Part shown: positions 1 through 5,904 of the stretch, piece by piece | Layout of the letters: every line of letters starts with the position of its first letter | Numbering within the stretch: position 1 is the stretch's first letter | Assembly (NCBI GenBank): GCA_947305825.1 | Contig: CAMZET010000098.1 | Span: 1 to 5,904, forward strand | DNA length: 5,904 nucleotides | Source of the DNA: an uncultured Verrucomicrobiota bacterium | Lineage (GTDB): Bacteria > Verrucomicrobiota > Kiritimatiellia > RFP12 > UBA1067 | Direction of reading: 5' to 3' | Made by a program: the position numbers and the translations under genes | Notes under the pieces: generated by a model | Seen by the model: the letters and a program-made list of their open reading frames with translations, nothing else | Databases searched by the model: none | What the model was told of the DNA's origin: nothing

Positions 1-720
1 ACCGACACGCAGAAGTACACGAAGACGATGCACTTCAGGGTGTACGACGACGAGTCGGCGACGACGCCGGTCTGGCAAATCGACAACCAGACGGTGACGG
101 TCAACAAGGACGGCAGCTTCATGGCGATGTTCGGCGACGAGACGCTCGCGGCGCTTATCGCGACAGGCCTTGTCTCGCACGTGGGCGTGGCGATCGGCGA
201 AAACGCGGGGCAGGCGATCGAGCTGAAGCCGCGGCGCGAGATCCGCCCGGTCGCGGTGGTCAACCGCGCGCTGGTGGCGGAGGCCGCGGGGACGAATCCG
301 CGCGTCGGAAACCTGGTCACGGAAAACGCGCTCGCGGCGAACAACGTGACGATTTCGCAGTTGGAGGTGGCGGGCACGGTGACGGCGCCCGGCGCCGGTC
401 CGGTGGACGTCTCGCCGGTCGTGGTCGGCGAGCGCGAGACGCTGACGCTCCTCAGGGGCGGCGGCGTAAATGTGTTCTCGAAGAACCGCGTCGACTTGGG
501 CACTACGGACAACGTGCAGCGCGGGCAGAAGATCGGCTCGGACCCTGCGCCGTCCGACGGCTTCGCTCTGATCACGAGCAAGAAGGAAGGGGCGCGCGGG
601 CTTAGAATCCCGGGGGTGATCCAGTACTGCCGGAAAGGGGAGTACGTGCGGGCGCCCGCATCGGAGCCGGACGGGGTGAAGGTGACGTTCTTCCCGTTCG
701 TCGGAAAGGAGGGCAAGTAA
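1..720 (+). CDS. 3' part of a secreted/fibre-like beta-rich structural protein (5' end outside window)
   Basis: The frame is already open at base 1 and ends at TAA 718-720, leaving 239 visible residues. The first ATG (base 28) lies inside an apparent domain strand (MHFRVYD), so I take the true start to be left of the window. Seen in the translation: FRVYD at visible residues 12-16, a Trp at 25, alternating beta-type residues and a DGSF turn near 37-40, then ELKPRREIRPVAVVNRA at about 74-90. Next come short hydrophobic/Asn/Gly-rich turns (VTISQLEVAGTVTAPG) and a C-terminal part of about 100 residues with one Cys (210). The order 'F.(V/I)YD...W...V.V..G.F...PR.E....A..NRA' is one I associate with extracellular fibre-like proteins; that is recollection, not a search result. 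No enzyme motif is visible. It lies one base upstream of the giant gene and contains that gene's ribosome binding site, so the two are probably one operon. Coding status is secure, function is not; a phage-type fibre or adhesin component is an alternative reading. Confidence 0.85.
   Translation, partial: TDTQKYTKTMHFRVYDDESATTPVWQIDNQTVTVNKDGSFMAMFGDETLAALIATGLVSHVGVAIGENAGQAIELKPRREIRPVAVVNRALVAEAAGTNPRVGNLVTENALAANNVTISQLEVAGTVTAPGAGPVDVSPVVVGERETLTLLRGGGVNVFSKNRVDLGTTDNVQRGQKIGSDPAPSDGFALITSKKEGARGLRIPGVIQYCRKGEYVRAPASEPDGVKVTFFPFVGKEGK
706..713 (+). promoter_or_regulatory. Strong Shine-Dalgarno for the giant gene, inside the upstream gene
   Basis: AAGGAGGG lies within the last codons of the upstream gene. 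Its AGGAGG core (707-712) ends nine bases before the ATG at 722. This decides the start of the giant gene: it precedes an ATG followed directly by a signal peptide, and the upstream stop codon sits between the two. The layout suggests translational coupling, because ribosomes terminating at 718-720 are placed next to the new start. Confidence 0.85.
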
Positions 721-721
721 G

Positions 722-772
722 ATGAGGAATTGCTTGATTCTTGCGCTGGTGTTGCCTGTTGCCGCTTTCGCG
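722..772 (+). other. Sec signal peptide of the giant protein
   Basis: Residues 1-17 have a short basic n-region (M-R-N), a hydrophobic core (CLILALVLPVAAF) and a signal peptidase I-type A-F-A site, giving predicted cleavage between Ala17 and Asp18 before a Pro-rich stretch (DPPPD). Cys4 sits before the hydrophobic core and is not in a lipobox, so a lipoprotein is unlikely. The codons here are visibly less GC-rich than the rest of the gene, as is common at initiation regions. Confidence 0.85.
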
Positions 773-3700
773 GATCCGCCGCCGGACACGCAGCTCTCGC
801 TCGGCGAGGTGGGCTTGCCGACGTGGATGCCGAGCTACGCCGGCGGCAAGTTCGTGCAGCCGATTGCGGCCTATCCGATTTCGGCTGCATGCGCCCCGGT
901 GGCCCCCGAGTCGCCGGTGACCGCAACCTCCGTCAAGGACGTGCAGACGACCTGGACGCTCGCCGCGTGGACTGCCGGGCGCACGCTCTCGGAACAGAAG
1001 CCGAACGCGAGAGTCGGAGACTTCTGCAAGGACGTCCCCGACGAAGATTCCCTCGACTGGCAGCAGACGGTTGCCGCAAACGCCGAGGCGATCGCGGCGG
1101 GACGCATCGCCTTCGACACCGGGGCGAAGGATCCCGGCGAGCGGCTGATGTTCATTGCGAGCGGCGCCACTACGGTGACGTGGGTGAGGAAGGACGGAAC
1201 CCGCGAGGAGCAGACTTTCAAGATCGGCGCCATGTCGTCGTCGCGCCCGTACCGGATCTTCGCCACGCGCGCGGACGAGGCGAACTCGGCGGCGTTTGTC
1301 GACCTCTCGGGCAAGTTCGTGAAGTTCTTCGGCGACAGCCAGCTGCTTTCGAGCCGCTGGCAGACGACGTCGGCGGGCGTGTCGAACGTCGTGTACGGCC
1401 TCGACTACAATCCGTCGGTGTCCAAGATGCTGACTTTCCGCTACACGGTAAACGAGACGACCGGGGCCATGGAATGTCCGCAGGGGCAGTTCGTGCTCGC
1501 CTACTACGACACGGAGACGAAGGACCACATGGTCGCGCACGTCGTAGTGGAGGTGTGCCCGCCGACGGTCAACACGATGTACGCCGAAGTCGGCGACGCG
1601 CTGAAGCCGGCCGGTGGCGGGTACAGCGCCTCGAACCTCTACGCCGTCGTGGCCGCCGGGCTTTCGAAGGATTCCACCGACCCGTATTCGCCGTACCTCG
1701 AGCAGTACACGGCCGAGGAGGGCGAGGAGGTGACCGATCCCAACCACGGCAAGATCTTCGCCATCGCGCCGACAGACGTGACCACCAGCTCCGACGGCAT
1801 CGCCATGCCGTGGAAGGCCGACATCTACTGGCAGACGGCCGACCCGATGAAGACGCGCTGGAACTTCGAGCACGACTGGTACCTCGTCAGCTGGCCGGCG
1901 AATCCGATCCGCGTCGTGGTCGCCCCGTCGGACTCGACGCCCGGATGCCCGTTCCTGGTGCCGACCAACTACGCGATTTCGACCATGTTCCGCATGCCCG
2001 AGAACGTTTCGGCGACCGTGGATGAGCAGACGGGCGAAGTCTCGCTCCGCGGCGGGAACGGCGGCAAGATCCTCATTCGCCTCACCAACGACAGCGGCGC
2101 CGGATGCCCGTGGTACATGCCGGTGCAGATGACGGACTACCGGGACAAGTCGGTGACGACGCCCTGGACCATCGACTGGCCGGTCGGCGTCGAGATCAAG
2201 CCGCGCCTCGGGATCGAGGCCGGACTGGACGCGCGGACGATGTCCGAGCGCGTGGACGACAAGCTCCCGGGCTTCATCTACCTGCCTGAATCGCCTGGCC
2301 GCAACTGGAACCCTCGGCTCTACCACGCGCCCGCCGGTTCCTCCGGTCTGCCCGACATGTCGTCGGTGTTCGGCAACGTGGACGGAACGGCGACGGAGAG
2401 CGCCGACCCGTACGCCGCCCTCGAATCCTCGATCTACGCCGTGAACGCGAGCGGCGGGAAAATCCAGGTGTGGTGGCGCGCTAACTTCCAGGGCAAGGGA
2501 ATGTCCACCGCCGTCACCTACCCCGCCCTCGTGCAGAACTACTGCGCGAACTGGGAGACTACGATGGCCGAAGGGCTTTTGCCCGAAATAGCCCTCTCCT
2601 CAGGGCTCGGCTCGGCCGACCCGGCGATGACCGCGTGCAGCGGGCGCTCGCTGCTGCTGGAGGAGACGAACTCGATTGCATCCATTAACCTCGCCGGAAC
2701 GGTCGTGGACGCGACGGCCGAGGCGATCCGCGCGGGCTTTTCGATCTACGTGCCGGCGGACGAGCCGGCGACGCCGGGGCGTCTCGCCCGGCTGGCCTTC
2801 GGCGACAGGAGCGGAACCGCCGCCTGCACCGTCGAGGCGCGGCTCGAACGCGTCGGCGAGGACGGCTGGCAGGTGGCGTTCGCGGTTGACGGGACAATCA
2901 CCAATCAAACCGTCAAGGCAGGCCAGTGGAACAATGTCGCCGTGAACGTTCCGCTGCCGGCGCGCGGACACGGCATTCTCGCGTCCTTCGGCGCGGCGGA
3001 GGGCGGCGCGGCGGCAACCTACGTGGCGCTCGACAACCTCGCGCTCTGGTACGGAGACACGGCCGCGCCGGAATCGGAAAGCGACGCCATCTTCTTCTTC
3101 AGTTTCACCGACGACGACCTCGCGACAGTTGGCACCGACGGAACGGTACGCACCGCGACCGGCGTCAAGGGCAACGTGCTGCGCTGCAAGAACTGTGCGG
3201 CGCTCGGCGCCGGCGCGCCAAAACCGTTCAGCCTCGCCCTCGCGACGGACAGCGGCGTGGCGCCGGAGCTCTACTACCAGAACGTGCAGGGTCTGGTCGG
3301 CTTCAATCCCAACGAAGAACACGCCTTCCTCGAAGCGAACGGGAGCGAATACGTGGCATGGGCGCTCAGAAACGACCTCAACCAGGCGGGGCTCTCGGAG
3401 CCGGTCGTGATGGTGATGTATTCGCGCAACGGCAAGGGTGCGATGCAGGCCTATCGCGTCGTCACCCAAAACGACGCCCATTCCGATTTCGTGAGAAATG
3501 TCACCGTCGGCAACCTGATGCTGCCGCCGGGACCGATCGGCAAGGTGCCGGGCTGGGGCACGGAGAACGACTTCGCCGTCTCGCCGATGATGGCCGACGA
3601 CGCGGCCGTGGCGTACGTCGACCGCAAGAACCAGATGTGGGCGCGGCGCGACGGCATGGCCTTTGCCGTCTATTCCTACCCGATGCAGCCGGGCTTCTAC

Positions 3701-5904
3701 TGCCCGTCTCTCGGCGACGCCCAGCTCCCGACGGGAACCATCGTCGGCTGGATGAACTGCACCGAAATACCTTCGCCGTCGGTCACGGACCTCAAGGACG
3801 GTTTCAAGTCGATGCCGTGGACGTGGCTTGCGCAGTGGCCGGACACCAACTCGGTGCCGACGATGTGCGTCGGCCAGGTGCTGACGGTGGCGGAGAATGG
3901 CCTGCCGGAGGTCTGGAACGCCGCCTCGATGGCCGTTGCCTATCCTTCGCCGTCCGACGGTCTCAAGACCGTCGTCGAGCTCATCGACCCGACGGTCGTG
4001 CAGTGCTCGGAGGAGGAGCTGCCGATCAACTCGAACTTCGCCGACGAGTACGGGTTTGTGCTCGGCCCGTCCGGCACGACGACCCTGCGCAAGGGCAAGT
4101 ACTACTTCACGGGGCTGCCGCCGTCCATCAGCGACCGCTTCTACATCGACACGAACGCCGACCCGATGTTCCGCGTGTGCCTCCTCGGCCGCCGCGTGGT
4201 CAAGGAGTCGGGCGGCTCCTACCTGCAGCTCAACGTGCTGACGGACGCGGAGCGCACCGCGCTCAAGGCGATCTGCACGCTTGAAAGCACGGACGTCCAC
4301 AAGCAGGACTGGGACAGGGCCATCGACTCCCTCGCGAAGGAAGAGGTCGTCCCCTCGTCCCGCTCCGGCCTGGAGATCAATTCCAAGGAGTACGCCGTCC
4401 GCAAGACCTACGCCTTCCCCTCGCAGCATGCCTTCGAGGTCTGGCGCGGGCTGCTTGACACGACGAACTTCCTGGTCTCCAGCGTCAAGAGCGAGCTCGA
4501 ATTCGAGTTCCAGCTCGTCACCGGGCCGATGCCCCCGATCGCCGGCGCGGAGTACCTGTGCGCCACCTGCGGCTGGACGGTCGTCAGCACCAGCTGGAAG
4601 ACGCCGCCGCGCACGGCCACGACCGATATGGCGGCGAAGTGGGAGAAGGACGGGCTTGCCGAGTACACGGGGCTCGATTGGAAGGCCGAGAACGACGGAG
4701 GTAGCTACCTGAGCGTGGAGATGAAGTTCACCTCCACCATCGCGGAGCGCCTGCCCATCACGGGCTATCTGCCGCGCGACCACTACGCGCTCGTCGCGAA
4801 CGGCGCGGGAGCCGGCTGGGTTACGCTCATCGAAAACGACAATCCGGACGAGACCCAGGTCAAGCCGGGCCTTCCGGTTTCAATGAAGGTGTTGCGCGTC
4901 CTGCCCAAACTCTACACCGACGGCATCGCGGTGCTCACCGATCCGCTCAACAAGCTCTCCGAGCAGCTCACGCTGCAGTACCGCACGCCGCTCGGGAGCG
5001 CCACCGACAACTTCGAGTTCGAGTGGCGGCGCGCGAGGCCCGCCGCCGACGGCACACTCTCCACCTCGGACTACACGAGTGCTCCGTGGGAGTACTACCG
5101 CGCTGATTCGGGGCTTTACTCTATCCTCCTCGGTGCGAACGGCGCGCGGCCCGACGAGTACGTGAACACCTACTACACCCTCCACTACCGCGCAAAGCCC
5201 GGTACGCTTGTCGCCGCTACTGTCGGCACCGGCTGGAGCGACTGGGCGCCGGAACAGCTCGCGGAAGGGTGGCTCCAGCGCGTGCTCAACGAGGTCACGC
5301 CCTTCGCCCAGCGCGTGGAGGACTTCTACCAGCAGAAGGCCGATTCCTGGATTTCCATGCTCGAGGAAATCGGCCGGCCCTACCAGGGCGACGTCGCGCT
5401 CAACAACGACAACCTCGCCGAGGTCGGGCTCCTCGAACTCTACCAGACGCTCTTCAACCGCGCCGAGATGGTCTTGCAGTCTTCCGGCACGCCGAGCGTG
5501 GACATGTCCAAGCAGATGCTCCTCGCGCAGACGCGCATGGGCGAGTTCTACTCGCTGCTCGGCGCCGAGGCGTATTCCGACGCGAAGAACCCGCTCGTAT
5601 CGCAGCAGTCCATCGACGGCAAGGAAGAGAACACCATCAATCTGCCGAGCTCCACCTTCTGCTTCGCGAACCAGGTTCCGACGCTCCTCGACGAGGAACT
5701 GGCGCTGCTGCGCGGACGGTCCGCCTCCACCGCCTATCCGCGCATGACCGAGGCGCCGTGCTACAACCGCCTTGCCTGGAACTTCACCAAGGACCTCGTC
5801 GAAGGCGAGCCCGCCTACGTCGCCAACTACGGCATCCGCGCCCGCGACGGCGTCCTCGACGTCAACTGCGCGGCGGCGCAGTATCCGCAGGGCCACGGCG
5901 ACGC
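722..5904 (+). CDS. Giant Sec-secreted multidomain protein of unknown function, 3' end outside window
   Basis: One frame stays open from ATG 722 to the window edge: 1727 complete codons plus two bases, with no stop seen in a full codon-by-codon reading. The start is set by a strong Shine-Dalgarno and an immediate signal peptide. Reading order: beta-rich Trp/Tyr/Pro region (18-640) with landmarks LTFRYTVNETTG (from 237), KIFAIAPTD (from 344), DIYWQTADP (367-375) and HDWYLVSWP (384-392); LamG-like segment (642-779); block with GFNPNEEHAF (860-869) and ALRNDLN (881-887); MPWTWLAQWPD (1031-1041); LPPSISDRFYID (1132-1143); FEFEWRRARP (1431-1440); helical block (1511-1620); NRLAWNF (1682-1688) and YPQGHGDA at the edge. 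About 22 Cys are scattered through the mature part, including CxxC pairs at 822/825 and 1280/1283. No catalytic signature or transmembrane segment after the signal peptide was noticed. The role is probably extracellular or cell-surface. Several blocks remind me of an uncharacterised giant secreted family, but no function can be assigned. Confidence 0.9.
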   Translation, partial: MRNCLILALVLPVAAFADPPPDTQLSLGEVGLPTWMPSYAGGKFVQPIAAYPISAACAPVAPESPVTATSVKDVQTTWTLAAWTAGRTLSEQKPNARVGDFCKDVPDEDSLDWQQTVAANAEAIAAGRIAFDTGAKDPGERLMFIASGATTVTWVRKDGTREEQTFKIGAMSSSRPYRIFATRADEANSAAFVDLSGKFVKFFGDSQLLSSRWQTTSAGVSNVVYGLDYNPSVSKMLTFRYTVNETTGAMECPQGQFVLAYYDTETKDHMVAHVVVEVCPPTVNTMYAEVGDALKPAGGGYSASNLYAVVAAGLSKDSTDPYSPYLEQYTAEEGEEVTDPNHGKIFAIAPTDVTTSSDGIAMPWKADIYWQTADPMKTRWNFEHDWYLVSWPANPIRVVVAPSDSTPGCPFLVPTNYAISTMFRMPENVSATVDEQTGEVSLRGGNGGKILIRLTNDSGAGCPWYMPVQMTDYRDKSVTTPWTIDWPVGVEIKPRLGIEAGLDARTMSERVDDKLPGFIYLPESPGRNWNPRLYHAPAGSSGLPDMSSVFGNVDGTATESADPYAALESSIYAVNASGGKIQVWWRANFQGKGMSTAVTYPALVQNYCANWETTMAEGLLPEIALSSGLGSADPAMTACSGRSLLLEETNSIASINLAGTVVDATAEAIRAGFSIYVPADEPATPGRLARLAFGDRSGTAACTVEARLERVGEDGWQVAFAVDGTITNQTVKAGQWNNVAVNVPLPARGHGILASFGAAEGGAAATYVALDNLALWYGDTAAPESESDAIFFFSFTDDDLATVGTDGTVRTATGVKGNVLRCKNCAALGAGAPKPFSLALATDSGVAPELYYQNVQGLVGFNPNEEHAFLEANGSEYVAWALRNDLNQAGLSEPVVMVMYSRNGKGAMQAYRVVTQNDAHSDFVRNVTVGNLMLPPGPIGKVPGWGTENDFAVSPMMADDAAVAYVDRKNQMWARRDGMAFAVYSYPMQPGFYCPSLGDAQLPTGTIVGWMNCTEIPSPSVTDLKDGFKSMPWTWLAQWPDTNSVPTMCVGQVLTVAENGLPEVWNAASMAVAYPSPSDGLKTVVELIDPTVVQCSEEELPINSNFADEYGFVLGPSGTTTLRKGKYYFTGLPPSISDRFYIDTNADPMFRVCLLGRRVVKESGGSYLQLNVLTDAERTALKAICTLESTDVHKQDWDRAIDSLAKEEVVPSSRSGLEINSKEYAVRKTYAFPSQHAFEVWRGLLDTTNFLVSSVKSELEFEFQLVTGPMPPIAGAEYLCATCGWTVVSTSWKTPPRTATTDMAAKWEKDGLAEYTGLDWKAENDGGSYLSVEMKFTSTIAERLPITGYLPRDHYALVANGAGAGWVTLIENDNPDETQVKPGLPVSMKVLRVLPKLYTDGIAVLTDPLNKLSEQLTLQYRTPLGSATDNFEFEWRRARPAADGTLSTSDYTSAPWEYYRADSGLYSILLGANGARPDEYVNTYYTLHYRAKPGTLVAATVGTGWSDWAPEQLAEGWLQRVLNEVTPFAQRVEDFYQQKADSWISMLEEIGRPYQGDVALNNDNLAEVGLLELYQTLFNRAEMVLQSSGTPSVDMSKQMLLAQTRMGEFYSLLGAEAYSDAKNPLVSQQSIDGKEENTINLPSSTFCFANQVPTLLDEELALLRGRSASTAYPRMTEAPCYNRLAWNFTKDLVEGEPAYVANYGIRARDGVLDVNCAAAQYPQGHGD
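1430..1897 (+). other. N-terminal beta/Trp-rich module of the giant protein (about residues 237-392)
   Basis: Seen: LTFRYTVNETTG with a following FVLAYYDTETKD strand, a Cys pair (252, 279) flanking these strands, a MYAEVGDALKP segment, an acidic linker (EEGEEVTD), then KIFAIAPTD, DIYWQTADP and HDWYLVSWP. The alternating hydrophobic pattern and aromatic residues indicate beta-sandwich structure. I recall similar blocks in long uncharacterised secreted bacterial proteins, but no named domain can be given. Boundaries are approximate. Confidence 0.45.
2645..3058 (+). other. LamG/jelly-roll-like segment of the giant protein (about residues 642-779)
   Basis: The stretch begins RSLLLEE, passes through IRAGFSIYVPADEPA, LARLAFGD, ACTVEARLERVGEDGWQVAFAVDG and AGQWNNVAVNVPLP, and closes with YVALDNLALWYGD (ends at 779). 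The 'F.i.V' opening strand, the 'g.W..vav' strand and the closing 'DnlalwyGd' strand are what LamG (concanavalin A-like) and carbohydrate-binding jelly-roll domains typically show. If correct, this part binds glycans or proteins outside the cell. Sequence similarity in such folds is weak, so the assignment is tentative and other beta-sandwich families remain possible. Confidence 0.45.
3083..3382 (+). other. NPNEEHA block of the giant protein (about residues 788-887)
   Basis: Starts DAIFFFSFTDDDL, a LamG-like opening strand, followed by a CxxC pair (C822-K-N-C825), then ELYYQNVQGLVGFNPNEEHAF and VAWALRNDLNQ. The polar GFNPNEEHA motif (860-868) with an invariant-looking Asn-Glu-Glu-His core stands out from the surrounding beta-rich sequence and may be a metal- or ligand-binding loop. 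That role is inference: no known catalytic family with this motif comes to mind. I believe I have seen the motif in other giant secreted proteins. Confidence 0.4.
3812..4276 (+). other. Beta-rich module with MPWTW and LPPSISDRFYID landmarks (about residues 1031-1185)
   Basis: The module opens with MPWTWLAQWPD, continues through VGQVLTVAENGLPEVWNAASMAVAYP, a DEYGFVLGPSGTTTLRKGKYYF strand pair and LPPSISDRFYID (1132-1143), and ends in a short helix-like LTDAERTALKAICT. Five Cys fall near or in it (1013, 1049, 1095, 1153, 1185). The 'LPP...DRFYID' sequence resembles the loop that opens an Ig-like or cadherin-like strand, but this is pattern impression only. Function unknown. Confidence 0.35.
5252..5581 (+). 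other. Alpha-helical block of the giant protein (about residues 1511-1620)
   Basis: After about 1500 mostly beta-type residues the sequence changes character: EQLAEGWLQRVLNEVTPFAQ, then RVEDFYQQKADSWISMLEE, EVGLLELYQTLFNRAEMVLQ and QMLLAQTRMGEFYSLLGAEA form amphipathic helices of about 15-20 residues. They could pack as a helical hairpin array or TPR-like solenoid, although no canonical TPR consensus (W-LG-Y-A-F-A-P spacing) is met. The block continues in frame and lies downstream of a Trp-rich GWSDW strand, so it is part of the same polypeptide and not a new gene. Confidence 0.5.
5762..5904 (+). other. Edge segment with degenerate Ca-loop-like sequence (residues 1681-1727, continues off window)
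   Basis: Contains NRLAWNFTKDLVEGEPAYVA, then ARDGVLDVNCAAAQY and PQGHGD, truncated by the window end. 'RDGVLDVNCAA' has the outline of a dockerin/EF-hand loop (D-G-x-[VL]-D-V-x-[DN]) but with the usual first acidic ligand pair reduced, so calcium binding may be weak or lost. The reading frame remains open at the last base. Confidence 0.35.

Noticed and set aside
28..720. ATG at 28 as the true start of the first gene
   Set aside because: The frame is open upstream to base 1 with protein-like sequence, no Shine-Dalgarno precedes base 28, and the Met falls within an apparent beta strand (MHFRVYD) with no signal peptide after it.
730..2025. 431-codon plus-strand frame overlapping the start of the giant gene
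   Set aside because: It is out of phase with the signal-peptide frame, very Arg-rich and without domains. The 722 frame has the Shine-Dalgarno, signal peptide and plausible protein composition.
602..2326. 574-codon open frame on the minus strand
   Set aside because: Same character as the other antisense frame: Arg/His/Val-rich, and spanning the junction of two well supported plus-strand genes. Treated as a shadow.
2573..2607. Two adjacent small inverted repeats (GGGC-TTTT-GCCC and AGCCCT-CTCCTC-AGGGCT) suggesting hairpins
   Set aside because: They lie mid-gene, have short stems, and no T-run follows. In GC-rich coding DNA such stems arise by chance, so no terminator or regulatory role is claimed.
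3770..3954. Direct repeat CCTTCGCCGTC at 3770-3780 and 3944-3954
   Set aside because: Only 11 bases, encoding a Pro-Ser-Pro-Ser turn in both places. Local codon bias explains it, and the flanks are not duplicated.
2926..4284. 452-codon plus-strand frame inside the giant gene
   Set aside because: Arg/Gly-rich low-complexity product in an alternative frame. The giant gene's own frame is uninterrupted through the whole interval.
2600..4783. 727-codon open frame on the minus strand
   Set aside because: It lies fully antisense to the giant gene. Its translation is dominated by Arg, His, Val and Gly with low-complexity RR/HR runs, which is what the complement of a GC-biased coding frame gives. 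No Shine-Dalgarno-supported start or recognisable domain was seen.

Overview
The window is GC-rich bacterial DNA, strongly biased to G or C at third codon positions, and it is almost entirely coding on the + strand. Two co-directional genes fill it, separated by a single base. The first (1-720) is the 3' part of a gene that starts left of the window. The second (722 to beyond 5904) is a very large gene that opens with a signal peptide and runs without a stop to the right edge: at least 1727 codons, with the C-terminus missing. I find no RNA gene, mobile element, CRISPR array, terminator or intergenic stretch worth annotating. Several long open frames on the minus strand and in other plus frames are shadows produced by the high GC content.

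Gene 1 looks like a secreted, beta-rich, fibre-like or surface structural protein. Its visible N-terminal part carries an 'FRVYD ... W ... V.V...GSF' block followed by an 'ELKPRREIRPVAVVNRA' block, a pattern I associate with uncharacterised extracellular and fibre-like bacterial proteins. A thymine-free AAGGAGGG Shine-Dalgarno sequence inside its last codons serves gene 2, so the pair is probably translationally coupled and co-expressed.

Gene 2 is the main object of the window. It encodes a Sec-exported giant protein. From N to C it shows a long Trp/Tyr/Pro-rich beta region (about residues 18-640), a LamG-like/jelly-roll-like segment (about 642-779), a distinctive block with a GFNPNEEHAF motif (about 788-887), further beta-rich modules (about 1031-1185 and 1280-1440), an alpha-helical block (about 1511-1620), and an edge segment with a degenerate Ca-loop-like sequence ending in YPQGHGDA. 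No catalytic motif or named enzyme family is recognisable. From memory, several blocks resemble an uncharacterised family of giant secreted proteins in Planctomycetes/Verrucomicrobia-type and other environmental bacteria; no search was possible, so this is a lead only.

Organism: composition, Sec signal and giant surface-type proteins would suit a diderm environmental or gut bacterium, for instance of the PVC group (Kiritimatiellota/Verrucomicrobiota-like). This placement is a low-confidence inference. The likely joint role is assembly of a cell-surface or extracellular structure, with gene 1 as a smaller fibre-like partner and gene 2 as the giant component.
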